From assembly GCA_019187185.1 (NCBI GenBank), contig JABAQU010000016.1, positions 1 through 64,000 of the forward strand: a DNA stretch of 64,000 nucleotides, written 5' to 3'. The notes beneath the pieces are model-generated. The model did no database searches and was not told the DNA's origin. It saw nothing but the letters and a program-made list of their open reading frames with translations. Below are positions 55,038 through 63,953 of this stretch, one piece after another. Within the stretch, counting starts at the first letter, position 1, and the number at the start of each line of letters is the position of its first letter. A program made the translations under genes and the position numbers. This DNA is from Steroidobacteraceae bacterium (GTDB lineage: Bacteria > Pseudomonadota > Gammaproteobacteria > Steroidobacterales > Steroidobacteraceae).

Positions 55038-56245
55038 ATGGCAGCTCCGTCAGCTTCTGGCCGAATCAACCTTGCCCTTCCGGTGAGCAGGTCCTGCATC
55101 ACCCCCTGCTTGAGCGCTCGGGTCTTGTTGCAGCGGACTTGGAGCGCGGCGAGTTCGGCGTCCATGTCGGAGAGGACGGAGGCGATTGCAGCTTGCTCAG
55201 GACCTTCTGGACAGTCGACCTCAACGTTCTCGATTGTTTGCCCATTGAGACTTGGAACGCCTGATGCTTCGTTGAACTGCATCCAATTAATTGTGCAAAA
55301 GAGGTAGTAGAAGAACAGTGCGCTGTGGCCGCCCTTCATCTCGGAGTAGAAGAGTGTGTCCACCGTCCAGAACGGCGTATCCATGTACTGCGGTTTGTTG
55401 ATCGTCCCCTTGCGGCCAATCAATACGGACGGCCGGTCGTAAAGTGGCTGCGAGGCTCTACCGATCTGACCACCACTAGCCAAGATTGGGTACTGACCAT
55501 CGACGGCTTCGACGTCGCGCTGGCTTCTACCGTGACAGATCCTAAGAACCTCCCCCAATCGCTTCACCTCCCACTCTCCGCTGAATCCGGGCAGGCGGGT
55601 CTGGCCGGTGAGGAGCTGCTGCATGGCGGCCTGCTTGAGGTCGCGCTTCTTGGCGATGAGCTGGTCCAGCCCCTCCAGCAGCGCATCCACATCGCTCAGT
55701 GCGGTGGCAATGGCGCGTTGCTCAGGAAGAGGAGGGAAGGCGAGGGCTAACTGCTCAAACGTTCTCCGTTGAATGCCCTTTGCAGTTGAGCCGCTGGAGT
55801 ATTCGGTCAGCATGCCTTGAAAGCCATCTGAGAGCATCATCTGGAATACAAATGTGCTTGCCGCACGCTGCGGATCCACTTGAAGAAGGATTGTTCGTTG
55901 GCTGAGGATGTATCGGCGGTCGTCAGGTACAAGAGCAACATTGCCAAGTGGCGCTTCGGTGGTAAACAGGATGTCACCCTTCGCGATATCGCCTTTCGTC
56001 ATCCATCGCCTGTAGAGCTCATCCGAACCAAAGTAGCAATCCTCGCTGAAGTCGACGTGGCCTTTCTTAACGTTGCCGGCAGAAAGTGCGGGGATGTCTC
56101 CACCTCCCCACTCCAATCCGAGCTTCTTCGGCGTCCGACCCCGAAAATCCATGATCTGGAATGCGATTCCAAGCATGGTATCCACGACCCAATCCTCCGG
56201 AATAACTCCCACCTCCGTCCGCTTGTACCCCGGCTTCAGTTCCAC
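55031..56245 (-). CDS. hsdS: Type I restriction-modification specificity subunit S
   Basis: 404 aa with two target-recognition domains. The first (about 5-180) ends in the conserved helix region PPLPEQRAIATALSDVDALLEGLDQLIAKKRDLKQ (quoted in part). The second (about 220-370) ends in PEQAAIASVLSDMDAELAALQ. Each repeat carries KQ-MQ-LLTG. It determines the bipartite DNA site. GTG start 56245 overlaps hsdM by 10 bases. The target domains are lower in G+C, as usual for exchanged specificity genes. Confidence 0.95.
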   Translation of the reverse strand: MELKPGYKRTEVGVIPEDWVVDTMLGIAFQIMDFRGRTPKKLGLEWGGGDIPALSAGNVKKGHVDFSEDCYFGSDELYRRWMTKGDIAKGDILFTTEAPLGNVALVPDDRRYILSQRTILLQVDPQRAASTFVFQMMLSDGFQGMLTEYSSGSTAKGIQRRTFEQLALAFPPLPEQRAIATALSDVDALLEGLDQLIAKKRDLKQAAMQQLLTGQTRLPGFSGEWEVKRLGEVLRICHGRSQRDVEAVDGQYPILASGGQIGRASQPLYDRPSVLIGRKGTINKPQYMDTPFWTVDTLFYSEMKGGHSALFFYYLFCTINWMQFNEASGVPSLNGQTIENVEVDCPEGPEQAAIASVLSDMDAELAALQVRCNKTRALKQGVMQDLLTGRARLIRPEADGAAIC

Positions 56246-58653
56246 GATGCACCCATCTTCTTCAGGTGCTCATCCACCCGCGCGGCGAGCGTGGCAACGT
56301 CTTCGACCAGTTGCGGCAGCGGCCTCGCGTAGCGTTCGGCGAGTTCACGGATGCGGGCGGTGAGGGTCTGGGAGACGCGATCGAGTTCGGCCTGCACGCT
56401 GGCGGCCAGGTGGGTCATCCATTTGTCGTCGATGGCAAGCGTCCGGACCTCGGCCTCGGTGAGCGCGGGGTACTTGCCGAAGGCCAGGGCATCGAGCGCG
56501 ACATCCTGCTCTCTCACGCGGCGCTTGAGTGCGGTCTCGATCTCGGAGAGTTCCAGCCAGCGCCGGAGCGCGGCAGCTTCTTCTTCGGCTTCCGCATCGC
56601 CCTTGATCTCCTTCAGCCGCGCGTTGATCTCGGGCCTGGCGATCCTGTCCAGTGCGCCGAGCGCGCCTTCTTCACCGCCATGCTCCTCTTCGAGCTCGGC
56701 TAGGCTCAAGGTGGCGGCTTCGAGTTCGGCCTGCGCCGCATCGAGCGCGGCCTGCTCCTTCGCAAAATAGCGCGCGACGATGAGCAGCTTGGGCAGGAGC
56801 TCGCAGGCCCAGCCCTTGTCCTTCTTCCTGCCCTTCTTGTCGGTCTCGACGATGCGCGAGACCTTCGCCACCCAGCCATCGGCGGCGATGAGATAGGCAT
56901 CGTCCTGCATCATGGCGGCCCAGTAATCCATGAGCTGCTGGTAGATGTCGTAGGCATCGAGCAGCGGTGCCTCGCGAAAGGCCGCGAGCAGCGATTCGGC
57001 CAGTGCTTCGATCAGCGCCTTCGGATGGGCATCCTTGCCGAAGGCCGTGAGCGTCTTCGTGGCTTCCCGGCGCCAGCCGTCAAAACGCGTGGTCACGCTC
57101 AGGTTGAAGGCGGCGAACTCGGGATGTTCAAGGATGGCCCCGCGCACCTCGGGCAGCGGCAGGCGCAGCTGCGCGTATCCGGGCCGCAAGGGCTCGAACA
57201 GCGCGGCGCGCAGGCCGGGGAGCTGTTGCCAGTAATCCGCGAGCGCATCGAGATCGCGCTCGGGGATGCCGCCGTTCAGGTGGGCGTCGATGTCGTGCAG
57301 GTCTTCGGGCGTGGTCGCATCGATGTAGCGCGGCAGGTTGAGGTTGAAGTCGTTCTTCGCGTCGGCGATTTCCTCGAAGGGCACCATGCGCGCATAGCGC
57401 GGCACGTCGAGCTGCTTGCTGAAGGTGTCGACGATGCGGTGGATGTCCTGCTCCCGCAAGCGGTTCTTGTTGCCGTCCTTGATGAAGCCCTTCGAGGCGT
57501 CGATCAGGAACACGCCCTTGCGCGCGGCGGCGTTCTCCTTGTCGAGCACCAGGATGCAGGCGGGGATGCCGGTGCCATAAAAGAGGTTCGCCGGCAGGCC
57601 GATGATTCCCTTCAGATACCCGGACCGCAGCAGCCGCTCGCGGATCGCGCCCTCGGCGTTGCCGCGAAAGAGCACGCCATGCGGCAGGATGCAGGCGCCC
57701 TTGCCGCTGCCCTTCATCGAACGGATGAGATGCAGCAGGAAGGCGTAATCGCCCTGCTTGGCGGGCGGCACGCCCCAGGCGAAACGCTGGTAGGGATCGT
57801 CCGCGGGCGTGAGGCCCACGCTCCAGGTCTTGAGCGAGAACGGCGGATTGGCTACCACGTAGTCGTAGGTGCGCAGATGCTCGCCGTCCTTGAACTTGGG
57901 CGAGGCGAGCGTGTTGCCCTGCTGGATGTTCGCCGTGGGGAAGTCGTGCAGGATCATGTTCATGCGGGCGAGGCCCGCCGTGGTCACGTCCATCTCCTGC
58001 CCTTCGAGCGTGATGTGCCGGCCGGCCTGCGCCGCCACTTTGAGCAGCAGCGAGCCCGATCCGCAGGTGGGGTCGTAGGCGGTGGTGGATGCCTTGGTGT
58101 TGCCCGGCGCGATGCCGATCACCTTGGCTATCACGCGGCTCACCTCGGCCGGCGTGTAGAACTGCCCCTTGCTCTTGCCGCTCTCGGTGGCGAAGTGGCG
58201 CATGAGGTATTCGTAGGCATCGCCCAGGATGTCGTCGTGCTCGGCGCGGTTCTGCGAGAAGTCGAGCTCGGGCTTCTGAAAGATGCCGATGAGATTGCTC
58301 AGGCGATCCACCATCGCCTGGCCTTCGCCGAGCTTGTTCGGATCATTGAAGTCCGGAAAGTCGCTGCGCGCGAGGCGCTCGTTGGCCTCGATCAGCGGCT
58401 GGATCACCTGCGTGTTGATCTTGTCGCCGATGTCGGCCTTGCCCCTGAGCGCCACCATGTCGGCAAAGCTCGCGCCCCTTGGGATGGCGACCGCCGGGGC
58501 GAAGTCGCGACTCGCGCCGTACTTGTCGCTGATGTACTTGATGAACAGCATGAACAGGACGTAGTCCTTGTACTGGCTGGCGTCCATGCCGCCGCGCAGT
58601 TCATCGCAGGAGGCCCAGAGGGAGGAATAGAGGTCGGATTTCTTGATGGCCAT
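56236..58653 (-). CDS. hsdM: Type I restriction-modification methyltransferase subunit M, with long C-terminal extension
   Basis: 805 aa, longer than the usual 500-550. The N-terminal helical domain (about 5-150) is followed by the N6-adenine methyltransferase domain with AdoMet motif DPTCGSGS (194-201) and catalytic NPPF (269-272). The extension (about 480-805) is charged and largely coiled coil (EAATLSLAELEEEHGGEEG region and onward), and probably mediates assembly. It starts 3 bases after the fic gene and overlaps hsdS by 10 bases. Confidence 0.95.
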   Translation of the reverse strand: MAIKKSDLYSSLWASCDELRGGMDASQYKDYVLFMLFIKYISDKYGASRDFAPAVAIPRGASFADMVALRGKADIGDKINTQVIQPLIEANERLARSDFPDFNDPNKLGEGQAMVDRLSNLIGIFQKPELDFSQNRAEHDDILGDAYEYLMRHFATESGKSKGQFYTPAEVSRVIAKVIGIAPGNTKASTTAYDPTCGSGSLLLKVAAQAGRHITLEGQEMDVTTAGLARMNMILHDFPTANIQQGNTLASPKFKDGEHLRTYDYVVANPPFSLKTWSVGLTPADDPYQRFAWGVPPAKQGDYAFLLHLIRSMKGSGKGACILPHGVLFRGNAEGAIRERLLRSGYLKGIIGLPANLFYGTGIPACILVLDKENAAARKGVFLIDASKGFIKDGNKNRLREQDIHRIVDTFSKQLDVPRYARMVPFEEIADAKNDFNLNLPRYIDATTPEDLHDIDAHLNGGIPERDLDALADYWQQLPGLRAALFEPLRPGYAQLRLPLPEVRGAILEHPEFAAFNLSVTTRFDGWRREATKTLTAFGKDAHPKALIEALAESLLAAFREAPLLDAYDIYQQLMDYWAAMMQDDAYLIAADGWVAKVSRIVETDKKGRKKDKGWACELLPKLLIVARYFAKEQAALDAAQAELEAATLSLAELEEEHGGEEGALGALDRIARPEINARLKEIKGDAEAEEEAAALRRWLELSEIETALKRRVREQDVALDALAFGKYPALTEAEVRTLAIDDKWMTHLAASVQAELDRVSQTLTARIRELAERYARPLPQLVEDVATLAARVDEHLKKMGASWN

Positions 58654-58656
58654 GAA

Positions 58657-59817
58657 TCAGGTGTCGTTGAACAGGTTGATATAGGGCGTATGGCGAAAGC
58701 GCCGGTTCCGCGCGTAGCCGGTCATCTCGTCGAGCACGCCAAGCTTCACCAGGCGGGACACGAGGCTGTTGGCGGCGACATAAGTGGTGCCAGTCATCTT
58801 CTGCACGTCGTTCACGGTGACGATCGGCCGGTCGAACAGCGATTCGAGCACCTTGTGGCCGTTTCCGGCCGCGCGGCCGAGGTGCGCGGTGATCGCGATC
58901 CGGTGCTGCTCTCGCAGTTGAATGATCCGCCGCGCCGTCTCCGCTGCCTCGCCGGCCACCGCGATCACGCCGCGCAGGAAGAACGCAAGCCACGCTTCCC
59001 ACGCCCCTTCGGTGCGCACCGCCTGCAAGTGCACGTAGTACTTCTGTCGGTTCTGCATGAAGTAGTGCGAAAGATATAGCACCGGCTTCTTCAGCAGGCC
59101 GTATTCAGTCAGCAGGAACGTGATCAGCAGCCGCCCGACGCGTCCGTTGCCGTCGAGGAACGGGTGAATCGTCTCGAACTGCACATGCGCGAGCGCGATC
59201 TTCACCAGCGGCGGCAGCTCATCCTGCGCGTGCAGGAATTTCTCCAGATCTTCGAGCGCCGCGGGCACCGCATGGTGCGGTGGCGGAACGAAGGTCGCGG
59301 TGCTCGGTGTGGATCCCGCCGGGCCGATCCAGTTCTGGCTGGTGCGCAGTTCACCGGGCTGCAGCTTGCCGCCGCGCACGCCGCGCATCAGCTCGGCATG
59401 GATCTCGCGGATCAGGTGCACCGAAATCGGCAGCTCGGGGAGGCGCGCCAGGCCATGGTTCATGGCGCGCACGTAGTTGATCACCTCGTGCACGTCGCGC
59501 GGCAAGGTCTGTTCGAAGAGCTGCGCCTCGGCGGCGAGCAGGTCCTGCAGGGAGCTTTGCGTGCCCTCGATCTGGCTGGAGAGCACCGCCTCCTTGCGCA
59601 CGTACATGAAGACGAAGAGGTCCGGGTTCGGCAGGGTGAGCACCGAGCCGTCGAGCCGACCAAGCGCGCGGTCGGCGGCGGAAAGTAGACCGTGAAGGTC
59701 GCCCCCGAGTGCCAGTGCAGGCAGCGGCGGCAGGGGCGCCGGCATGAACGCCCGGTAGCCCGTGGGCTGGGTAAGGTATTGTCCCGCTCGAGTCGGGGTG
59801 TTGGCGCCGGCCGCCAT
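58657..59817 (-). CDS. Fic-family AMP-transferase-like protein leading the defence operon
   Basis: 386 aa. The Fic core motif is complete: HPFLDGNGRVGR (218-229). An N-terminal inhibitory helix motif S-x3-E-G is present as SSQIEG (80-85), so this is a self-inhibited class II Fic protein. The C-terminal part (about 310-380) looks like a winged helix (VNDVQKMTGTTYVAANSLVSRL), suggesting DNA binding or autoregulation. It precedes hsdM by 3 bases, making it the first gene of the operon. Confidence 0.92.
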   Translation of the reverse strand: MAAGANTPTRAGQYLTQPTGYRAFMPAPLPPLPALALGGDLHGLLSAADRALGRLDGSVLTLPNPDLFVFMYVRKEAVLSSQIEGTQSSLQDLLAAEAQLFEQTLPRDVHEVINYVRAMNHGLARLPELPISVHLIREIHAELMRGVRGGKLQPGELRTSQNWIGPAGSTPSTATFVPPPHHAVPAALEDLEKFLHAQDELPPLVKIALAHVQFETIHPFLDGNGRVGRLLITFLLTEYGLLKKPVLYLSHYFMQNRQKYYVHLQAVRTEGAWEAWLAFFLRGVIAVAGEAAETARRIIQLREQHRIAITAHLGRAAGNGHKVLESLFDRPIVTVNDVQKMTGTTYVAANSLVSRLVKLGVLDEMTGYARNRRFRHTPYINLFNDT

Positions 59818-60144
59818 TCAGTTAGCTGCCTTTCGCATGGAGCCAGGTTCTCTCCATATGATAGGCAGACTTTAACAAGAACGGAAAGCAGCCGCCTTGT
59901 TTTAGCTTCCGTCGATGCAGGGGGCGGTAGCAGCGCGTGTCAGCGCTGCCCCGTCGAACCCGTCGCCCTATAGGTCCACCAGCCCCCGGAGATGCCGCAG
60001 GAGCATATTGCGCCCGCTGCTGGTCAGGCGCGGCGCCTCACCGGGGTGACCCGAGGTGACTCGGTAATGGGCATTTGTCCAATAACGCGCCCATTTGCAC
60101 CTGTTTGGAAGCTCGCCGGGCGTTCATCATGCCCGGCCAACTTC
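59818..60144. other. Divergent intergenic region between the defence operon and recQ
   Basis: 327 bases. Near the fic start, ATGGAG and CTCCAT (59837-59842 and 59852-59857) form a dyad with a 9-base spacer, a possible operator. A TATCAT on the minus strand near it is a candidate -10 for the operon. No terminator, RNA gene or clear recQ promoter was recognised. Confidence 0.35.
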
Positions 60145-62016
60145 ATGACCCTGCTCATGCCTGACCCCTCCCCACGCCCCCTCGCCCACCTCCCCGCCCG
60201 CGCCACCCGCGTCCTGCAGGACGTCTTCGGCTACCCGGCCTTCCGCCGCGATCAGGCGGAAATCGTCACCCATGTCGCCTCAGGCGGCGATGCGCTCGTC
60301 CTGATGCCGACCGGCGGCGGCAAGTCGCTGTGCTACCAGGTGCCGGCGCTGTTGCGCGACGGCGTCGGCGTCGTCGTCTCGCCGCTGATCGCGCTGATGC
60401 AGGACCAGGTCGCGGCGCTGAAGGAGGCCGGCGTGCGCGCCGAGTTCCTGAACTCGACGCTCGACTGGCGGCAGGCGAAGGAGGTGGAGCGCCGCGCCCG
60501 TGACGGCGAGCTCGATCTGCTGTACCTCGCCCCCGAGCGGCTGCTGACCGAGCGGGGCCTCGCGCTGCTCGATGAGCTTTCCATTGCGCTCTTCGCGATC
60601 GACGAGGCGCACTGCGTCTCGCAATGGGGGCACGATTTCCGGCAGGAGTACTTGCAGCTCGCGCTGCTCGCGGAGCGCTTTCCCGCCGTGCCGCGCATCG
60701 CGCTCACCGCGACGGCGGACGCGGCGACGCGCGCCGAGATCATCGAGCGCCTGCGGCTCCACGAGGCGCGCGCGTTCGTGCAGAGTTTCGATCGGCCGAA
60801 CATCCGCTATCGCATCGCCGGAAAGGACTCGCCGCGCCGCCAACTGCTGCGCTTCATCCAGGACGAGCACGCGGGCGAGGCCGGGATCGTCTATTGCCTG
60901 TCGCGCAAGTCGGTGGAGGAGACGGCGCAGATGCTCGCGCAGCACGGCATCCCGGCGCTCGCCTATCACGCGGGCTTTCCGGCCGCCGAGCGCGAGGCGC
61001 GGCAGACGCGTTTCATCGAGGAGGACGGCGTCGTCATCGTCGCGACGATCGCTTTCGGCATGGGCATCGACAAGCCCGATGTGCGCTTCGTCGCGCACGT
61101 CGACCTGCCGAAGAGCCTCGAGGGCTACTACCAGGAATCCGGGCGCGCGGGCCGCGATGGCGCGCCGGCGGAGGCCTGGATGGTCTACGGCCTCGCCGAT
61201 GTGGTGCAGCAGCGCCGCCTGATCGAGCAGTCGGAGGCCGGGGACACGCAGCGCCGCATCGCCACTGCCAAGCTCGATGCGATGCTTGGGCTGTGCGAGA
61301 CGGCGCGCTGTCGCCGCCAGTACCTGCTCGAGTATTTCGGCGAGGCGAGCGGGCCCTGCGGCAACTGCGACAACTGCCTCGAGCCGCCCGCGCAGTTCGA
61401 CGGCACCGAGGCGGCGCAGAAGCTGCTCTCCTGCATCTATCGCTGCGAGCAGGCGAGCGGCTTCGCCTTCGGCGCGCAGCACATCGTCGACGTGCTGCGC
61501 GGGCAGCGCACGGAGAAGGTGCTCGCCCGCGGCCACGACCGGATCAGCACCTTCGGCATCGGCGGCGAGCTGGATGAATCGCAATGGCGGGCCATCCTGC
61601 GTCAGCTCCTCACCATGCGTCTCGTGACGGTCGATCACGCCAACTGGAACGTGCTGCGGCTCGCGCCGGCGAGTCGCGAGGTGCTCTCGGGCGCGCGACG
61701 GCTGACGCTGCGGCGGGAGGTTGCACCCAAGAGCGCGCGCCGTGCAAAGGGACGTCGCCGGGAGACGGGTGCGGCTACGCCGACGACCGATTCACCGCGC
61801 GAAGAGGCGCTGTTCCAGGTGTTGCGTGAATGGCGTCGCGGCATCGCGCGTGAGCACGCCGTGCCCGCCTACACGGTGTTGCACGATTCGAGCCTGCGGG
61901 AGATTGCGCGCCGGCAGCCGCGGGAGGCGCACGAGCTGGCCGGCGTCCCGGGCATCGGCGCGGCGAAGCTCGCGCGCTATGGCGACGCCCTCATCGAACT
62001 GGTGCGGAGCCAGTAA
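60145..62016 (+). CDS. recQ: ATP-dependent DNA helicase RecQ
   Basis: 623 aa. The SF2 helicase core has motif 0 FRRDQ, Walker [17 protein letters not shown] and [10 protein letters not shown]. The zinc-binding RQC region has [12 protein letters not shown] and C-x2-C-x2-C in CGNCDNC. The HRDC domain forms the last 80 residues ([17 protein letters not shown] onward). It unwinds DNA in recombination and repair. ATG 60145 is preferred; ATG 60157 is an alternative. It marks the boundary of the defence island. Confidence 0.96.
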   Translation: MTLLMPDPSPRPLAHLPARATRVLQDVFGYPAFRRDQAEIVTHVASGGDALVLMPTGGGKSLCYQVPALLRDGVGVVVSPLIALMQDQVAALKEAGVRAEFLNSTLDWRQAKEVERRARDGELDLLYLAPERLLTERGLALLDELSIALFAIDEAHCVSQWGHDFRQEYLQLALLAERFPAVPRIALTATADAATRAEIIERLRLHEARAFVQSFDRPNIRYRIAGKDSPRRQLLRFIQDEHAGEAGIVYCLSRKSVEETAQMLAQHGIPALAYHAGFPAAEREARQTRFIEEDGVVIVATIAFGMGIDKPDVRFVAHVDLPKSLEGYYQESGRAGRDGAPAEAWMVYGLADVVQQRRLIEQSEAGDTQRRIATAKLDAMLGLCETARCRRQYLLEYFGEASGPCGNCDNCLEPPAQFDGTEAAQKLLSCIYRCEQASGFAFGAQHIVDVLRGQRTEKVLARGHDRISTFGIGGELDESQWRAILRQLLTMRLVTVDHANWNVLRLAPASREVLSGARRLTLRREVAPKSARRAKGRRRETGAATPTTDSPREEALFQVLREWRRGIAREHAVPAYTVLHDSSLREIARRQPREAHELAGVPGIGAAKLARYGDALIELVRSQ

Positions 62017-62021
62017 GGGAG

Positions 62022-62098
62022 CCTGGTGCCGGGTTTTCGGTTATTCGGTTATTGCCCTGCGGCCGCAATAACCGAATAACCGAAAACCCGGCACCAGG
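62022..62098. repeat. Long perfect palindromic repeat, copy 1
   Basis: Perfect 34-bp inverted arms (62022-62055 and 62065-62098) around a 9-base loop. The outer part reads GGTGCCGGGTTTTCGG and the inner part holds CGGTTATT twice. It lies between the convergent ends of recQ and the lipoprotein gene, so it can form a hairpin on either strand and may stop transcription from both. A second copy is at the window end. Confidence 0.9.
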
Positions 62099-62105
62099 TC
62101 CCAGC

Positions 62106-63494
62106 TCATTGCGCGACGCCCGTCCTCCACGCCGCACGCAACTGCCGCCCACAGCGGCTAGACGCGAGGCCCTCCTGGATCTGCCCATTGCCCCGGGCGA
62201 AGCGGGCGATCACGCCGTAGTACTGCTTGTCCGCGTCGACCCAGGGGTAGAAGCCGAACGCGCCCGGGCTGCTGAATGTCCCGTCGCCCGTAGAAGGATC
62301 GTCCTCGACCCAGTGCGCGATCGAGTAGTGCCATTGCACGCTCACCGCGGGGCTCTGCACGGCATCGCAGCCGGGCCCGATGGACCAGGCGCACACCGCG
62401 TGCGTGCCGAGCGCGTCGCGCATGGCGAGGCGGCCACCGACGATCGCACGCAAGAGCGGCGCGTAGTCGTTCGCGGACGCGTTGATGCCACCGGCGAGCA
62501 GCGGCTGGTTGTAGTCGAGCGTGACGCCGCTCACGCCGAGGCCCGCGACAATGGCCGCGCCGAGATCGGACGCATCGAGGGCGTTGATTTCCGGCTGAAA
62601 CTGGCCCGCGTGGTTTTCTTCGTGACCGGAGTTGTAATAGAACAGGCCGTCGGTGGCCGGATCATGACTGCTGTAGGTCTTGCCGGGCGTCGACGAGGGC
62701 AGTGTCAAACAATAGTTGATGCTGTTGGGCCCGCTCGGCGGGGCGGTGCACGTGGCGCTCGTCGTCGAGGTGTCCATGTACGTGTAGCCGCTCGTGAAGT
62801 TGAGGAACTTGATGTCGTCCGCCGTCAGGTTCGCGGCGCCCCCGCGCTGCTGCACGACATACATGCCGTACACCCACTTCGACGCCGACGCGATCGGCAT
62901 GCGGGTGCTCGCGGTGACCGCCGTGCCGCCCGCCTGCGTCGAGCTGCCGCTCGCGAGCGCCGCATCGCCATTGCCGATCTCCCAATAGAACGGCTGCACC
63001 GCAGTGCAATCGGCGTTCTGCTGCGCGGTCTGCGTGACGGCCGCGATGCTGCTCGCGGTCGGCGGACCGTCGTTCGCGGCGGCAATCGTCACGACGGTGG
63101 AGCTGCCGGCGCCCGTCGTGAGCCCCGAGGCCGTGTCCCGCGCGGTGATCGTGACCGTGGCGCCACCCGCCGCGCCGCTGGCCGCCGTCGCGACACCGCT
63201 TGCGCTGACACTGACGGTGGCGTTGTCCGATGAAGTGAAAGTCTCGCCCGACGCGGCGAGTGTCTGCGTCGAGCCGTCGCTGTACGTGCCCGTGACGGTG
63301 AGCGAAGCCGATTCGCCGGGCGCGAGCGTCACGGTGGCGGGCGAGAGTGCAATCGATGTCAGGCTGGGCGGCGGCGGCGACTGCGTCGATCCGCCCCCAC
63401 CGCCGCCACACGCGCAGAGCGCCAGTACGAGCGGCAGCAGGAGGCCGGCTCGAAGCCACCGTGGTCGAAGAATCCAGGTTTCGGAGTGCGGCAT
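62106..63494 (-). CDS. Lipoprotein with bacterial Ig-like domain and serine beta-lactamase-like domain
   Basis: 462 aa. A signal peptide ends in lipobox LALCAC, followed by a Gly/Ser/Pro linker. A Big2-like domain (about 44-140) has LTSIALSPATVTLAPGESAS. The C-terminal domain (about 155-455) has S-x-x-K in SASKWVYGM and Y-x-N in FYYNSGHEE, the pair expected of class C beta-lactamase-like hydrolases. The final KTG-type motif is not evident. Substrate unknown; it is likely surface- or outer-membrane-anchored. Its 3' end adjoins the palindromic repeat. Confidence 0.75.
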   Translation of the reverse strand: MPHSETWILRPRWLRAGLLLPLVLALCACGGGGGGSTQSPPPPSLTSIALSPATVTLAPGESASLTVTGTYSDGSTQTLAASGETFTSSDNATVSVSASGVATAASGAAGGATVTITARDTASGLTTGAGSSTVVTIAAANDGPPTASSIAAVTQTAQQNADCTAVQPFYWEIGNGDAALASGSSTQAGGTAVTASTRMPIASASKWVYGMYVVQQRGGAANLTADDIKFLNFTSGYTYMDTSTTSATCTAPPSGPNSINYCLTLPSSTPGKTYSSHDPATDGLFYYNSGHEENHAGQFQPEINALDASDLGAAIVAGLGVSGVTLDYNQPLLAGGINASANDYAPLLRAIVGGRLAMRDALGTHAVCAWSIGPGCDAVQSPAVSVQWHYSIAHWVEDDPSTGDGTFSSPGAFGFYPWVDADKQYYGVIARFARGNGQIQEGLASSRCGRQLRAAWRTGVAQ

Positions 63495-63592
63495 TGATCA
63501 GACAACGAGCTTGGGCGGTCCGGGTTGACGCATCGTTCAACCTACGCCCCGGGGCGCGTCTCAATCTGCGACCGGCGTATCATTCGGAGTCG

Positions 63593-63943
63593 ATGAAAGC
63601 GACCATCTGGCACAACCCCGCCTGCGGCACCTCGCGCACCGTGCTGTCGCTGCTGCGTGAGGCGGGCATCGAGCCCGTGGTCATCGACTATCTGCGCCAT
63701 CCGCCGTCGCGCGCGGTGCTGCTCGGCATGATCCGCGCTGCCGGCCTGACCGTGCGTCAGGCGCTGCGGCAGAAGGGCACGCCGTACGATGAACTCGGCC
63801 TCGCCGACCCGGCGCTCACCGACGACCAGCTGCTCGATGCGATGATCGAGCACCCGATCCTGATCAATCGCCCGTTCGTCGTGACCGACCGGGGCACGCG
63901 CCTGTGCCGGCCGTCGGAGACCGTGAGAGAACTGCTACCCTGA
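63593..63943 (+). CDS. arsC: ArsC-family arsenate reductase (glutaredoxin-dependent)
   Basis: 116 aa, normal length. The active-site Cys is at residue 11 in WHNPACGTSR, and the C-terminal substrate Arg lies in HPILINRPFVVT. It reduces arsenate with glutathione and glutaredoxin; related Spx-like proteins are excluded by the CGTSR loop. GGAG is 5 bases before the ATG. No ars operon partner is adjacent, so detoxification is inferred from the family. Confidence 0.87.
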   Translation: MKATIWHNPACGTSRTVLSLLREAGIEPVVIDYLRHPPSRAVLLGMIRAAGLTVRQALRQKGTPYDELGLADPALTDDQLLDAMIEHPILINRPFVVTDRGTRLCRPSETVRELLP

Positions 63944-63953
63944 GAGTCTCGAA

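Noticed and set aside
57025-59079. 684-codon open frame on the plus strand opposite hsdM and fic
   Set aside because: Antisense shadow; no recognisable domain, and the minus strand encodes clear HsdM and Fic motifs.
59992-60144. 51-codon N-terminal extension of recQ
   Set aside because: No similarity to RecQ N-termini; the family pattern begins shortly after ATG 60145.
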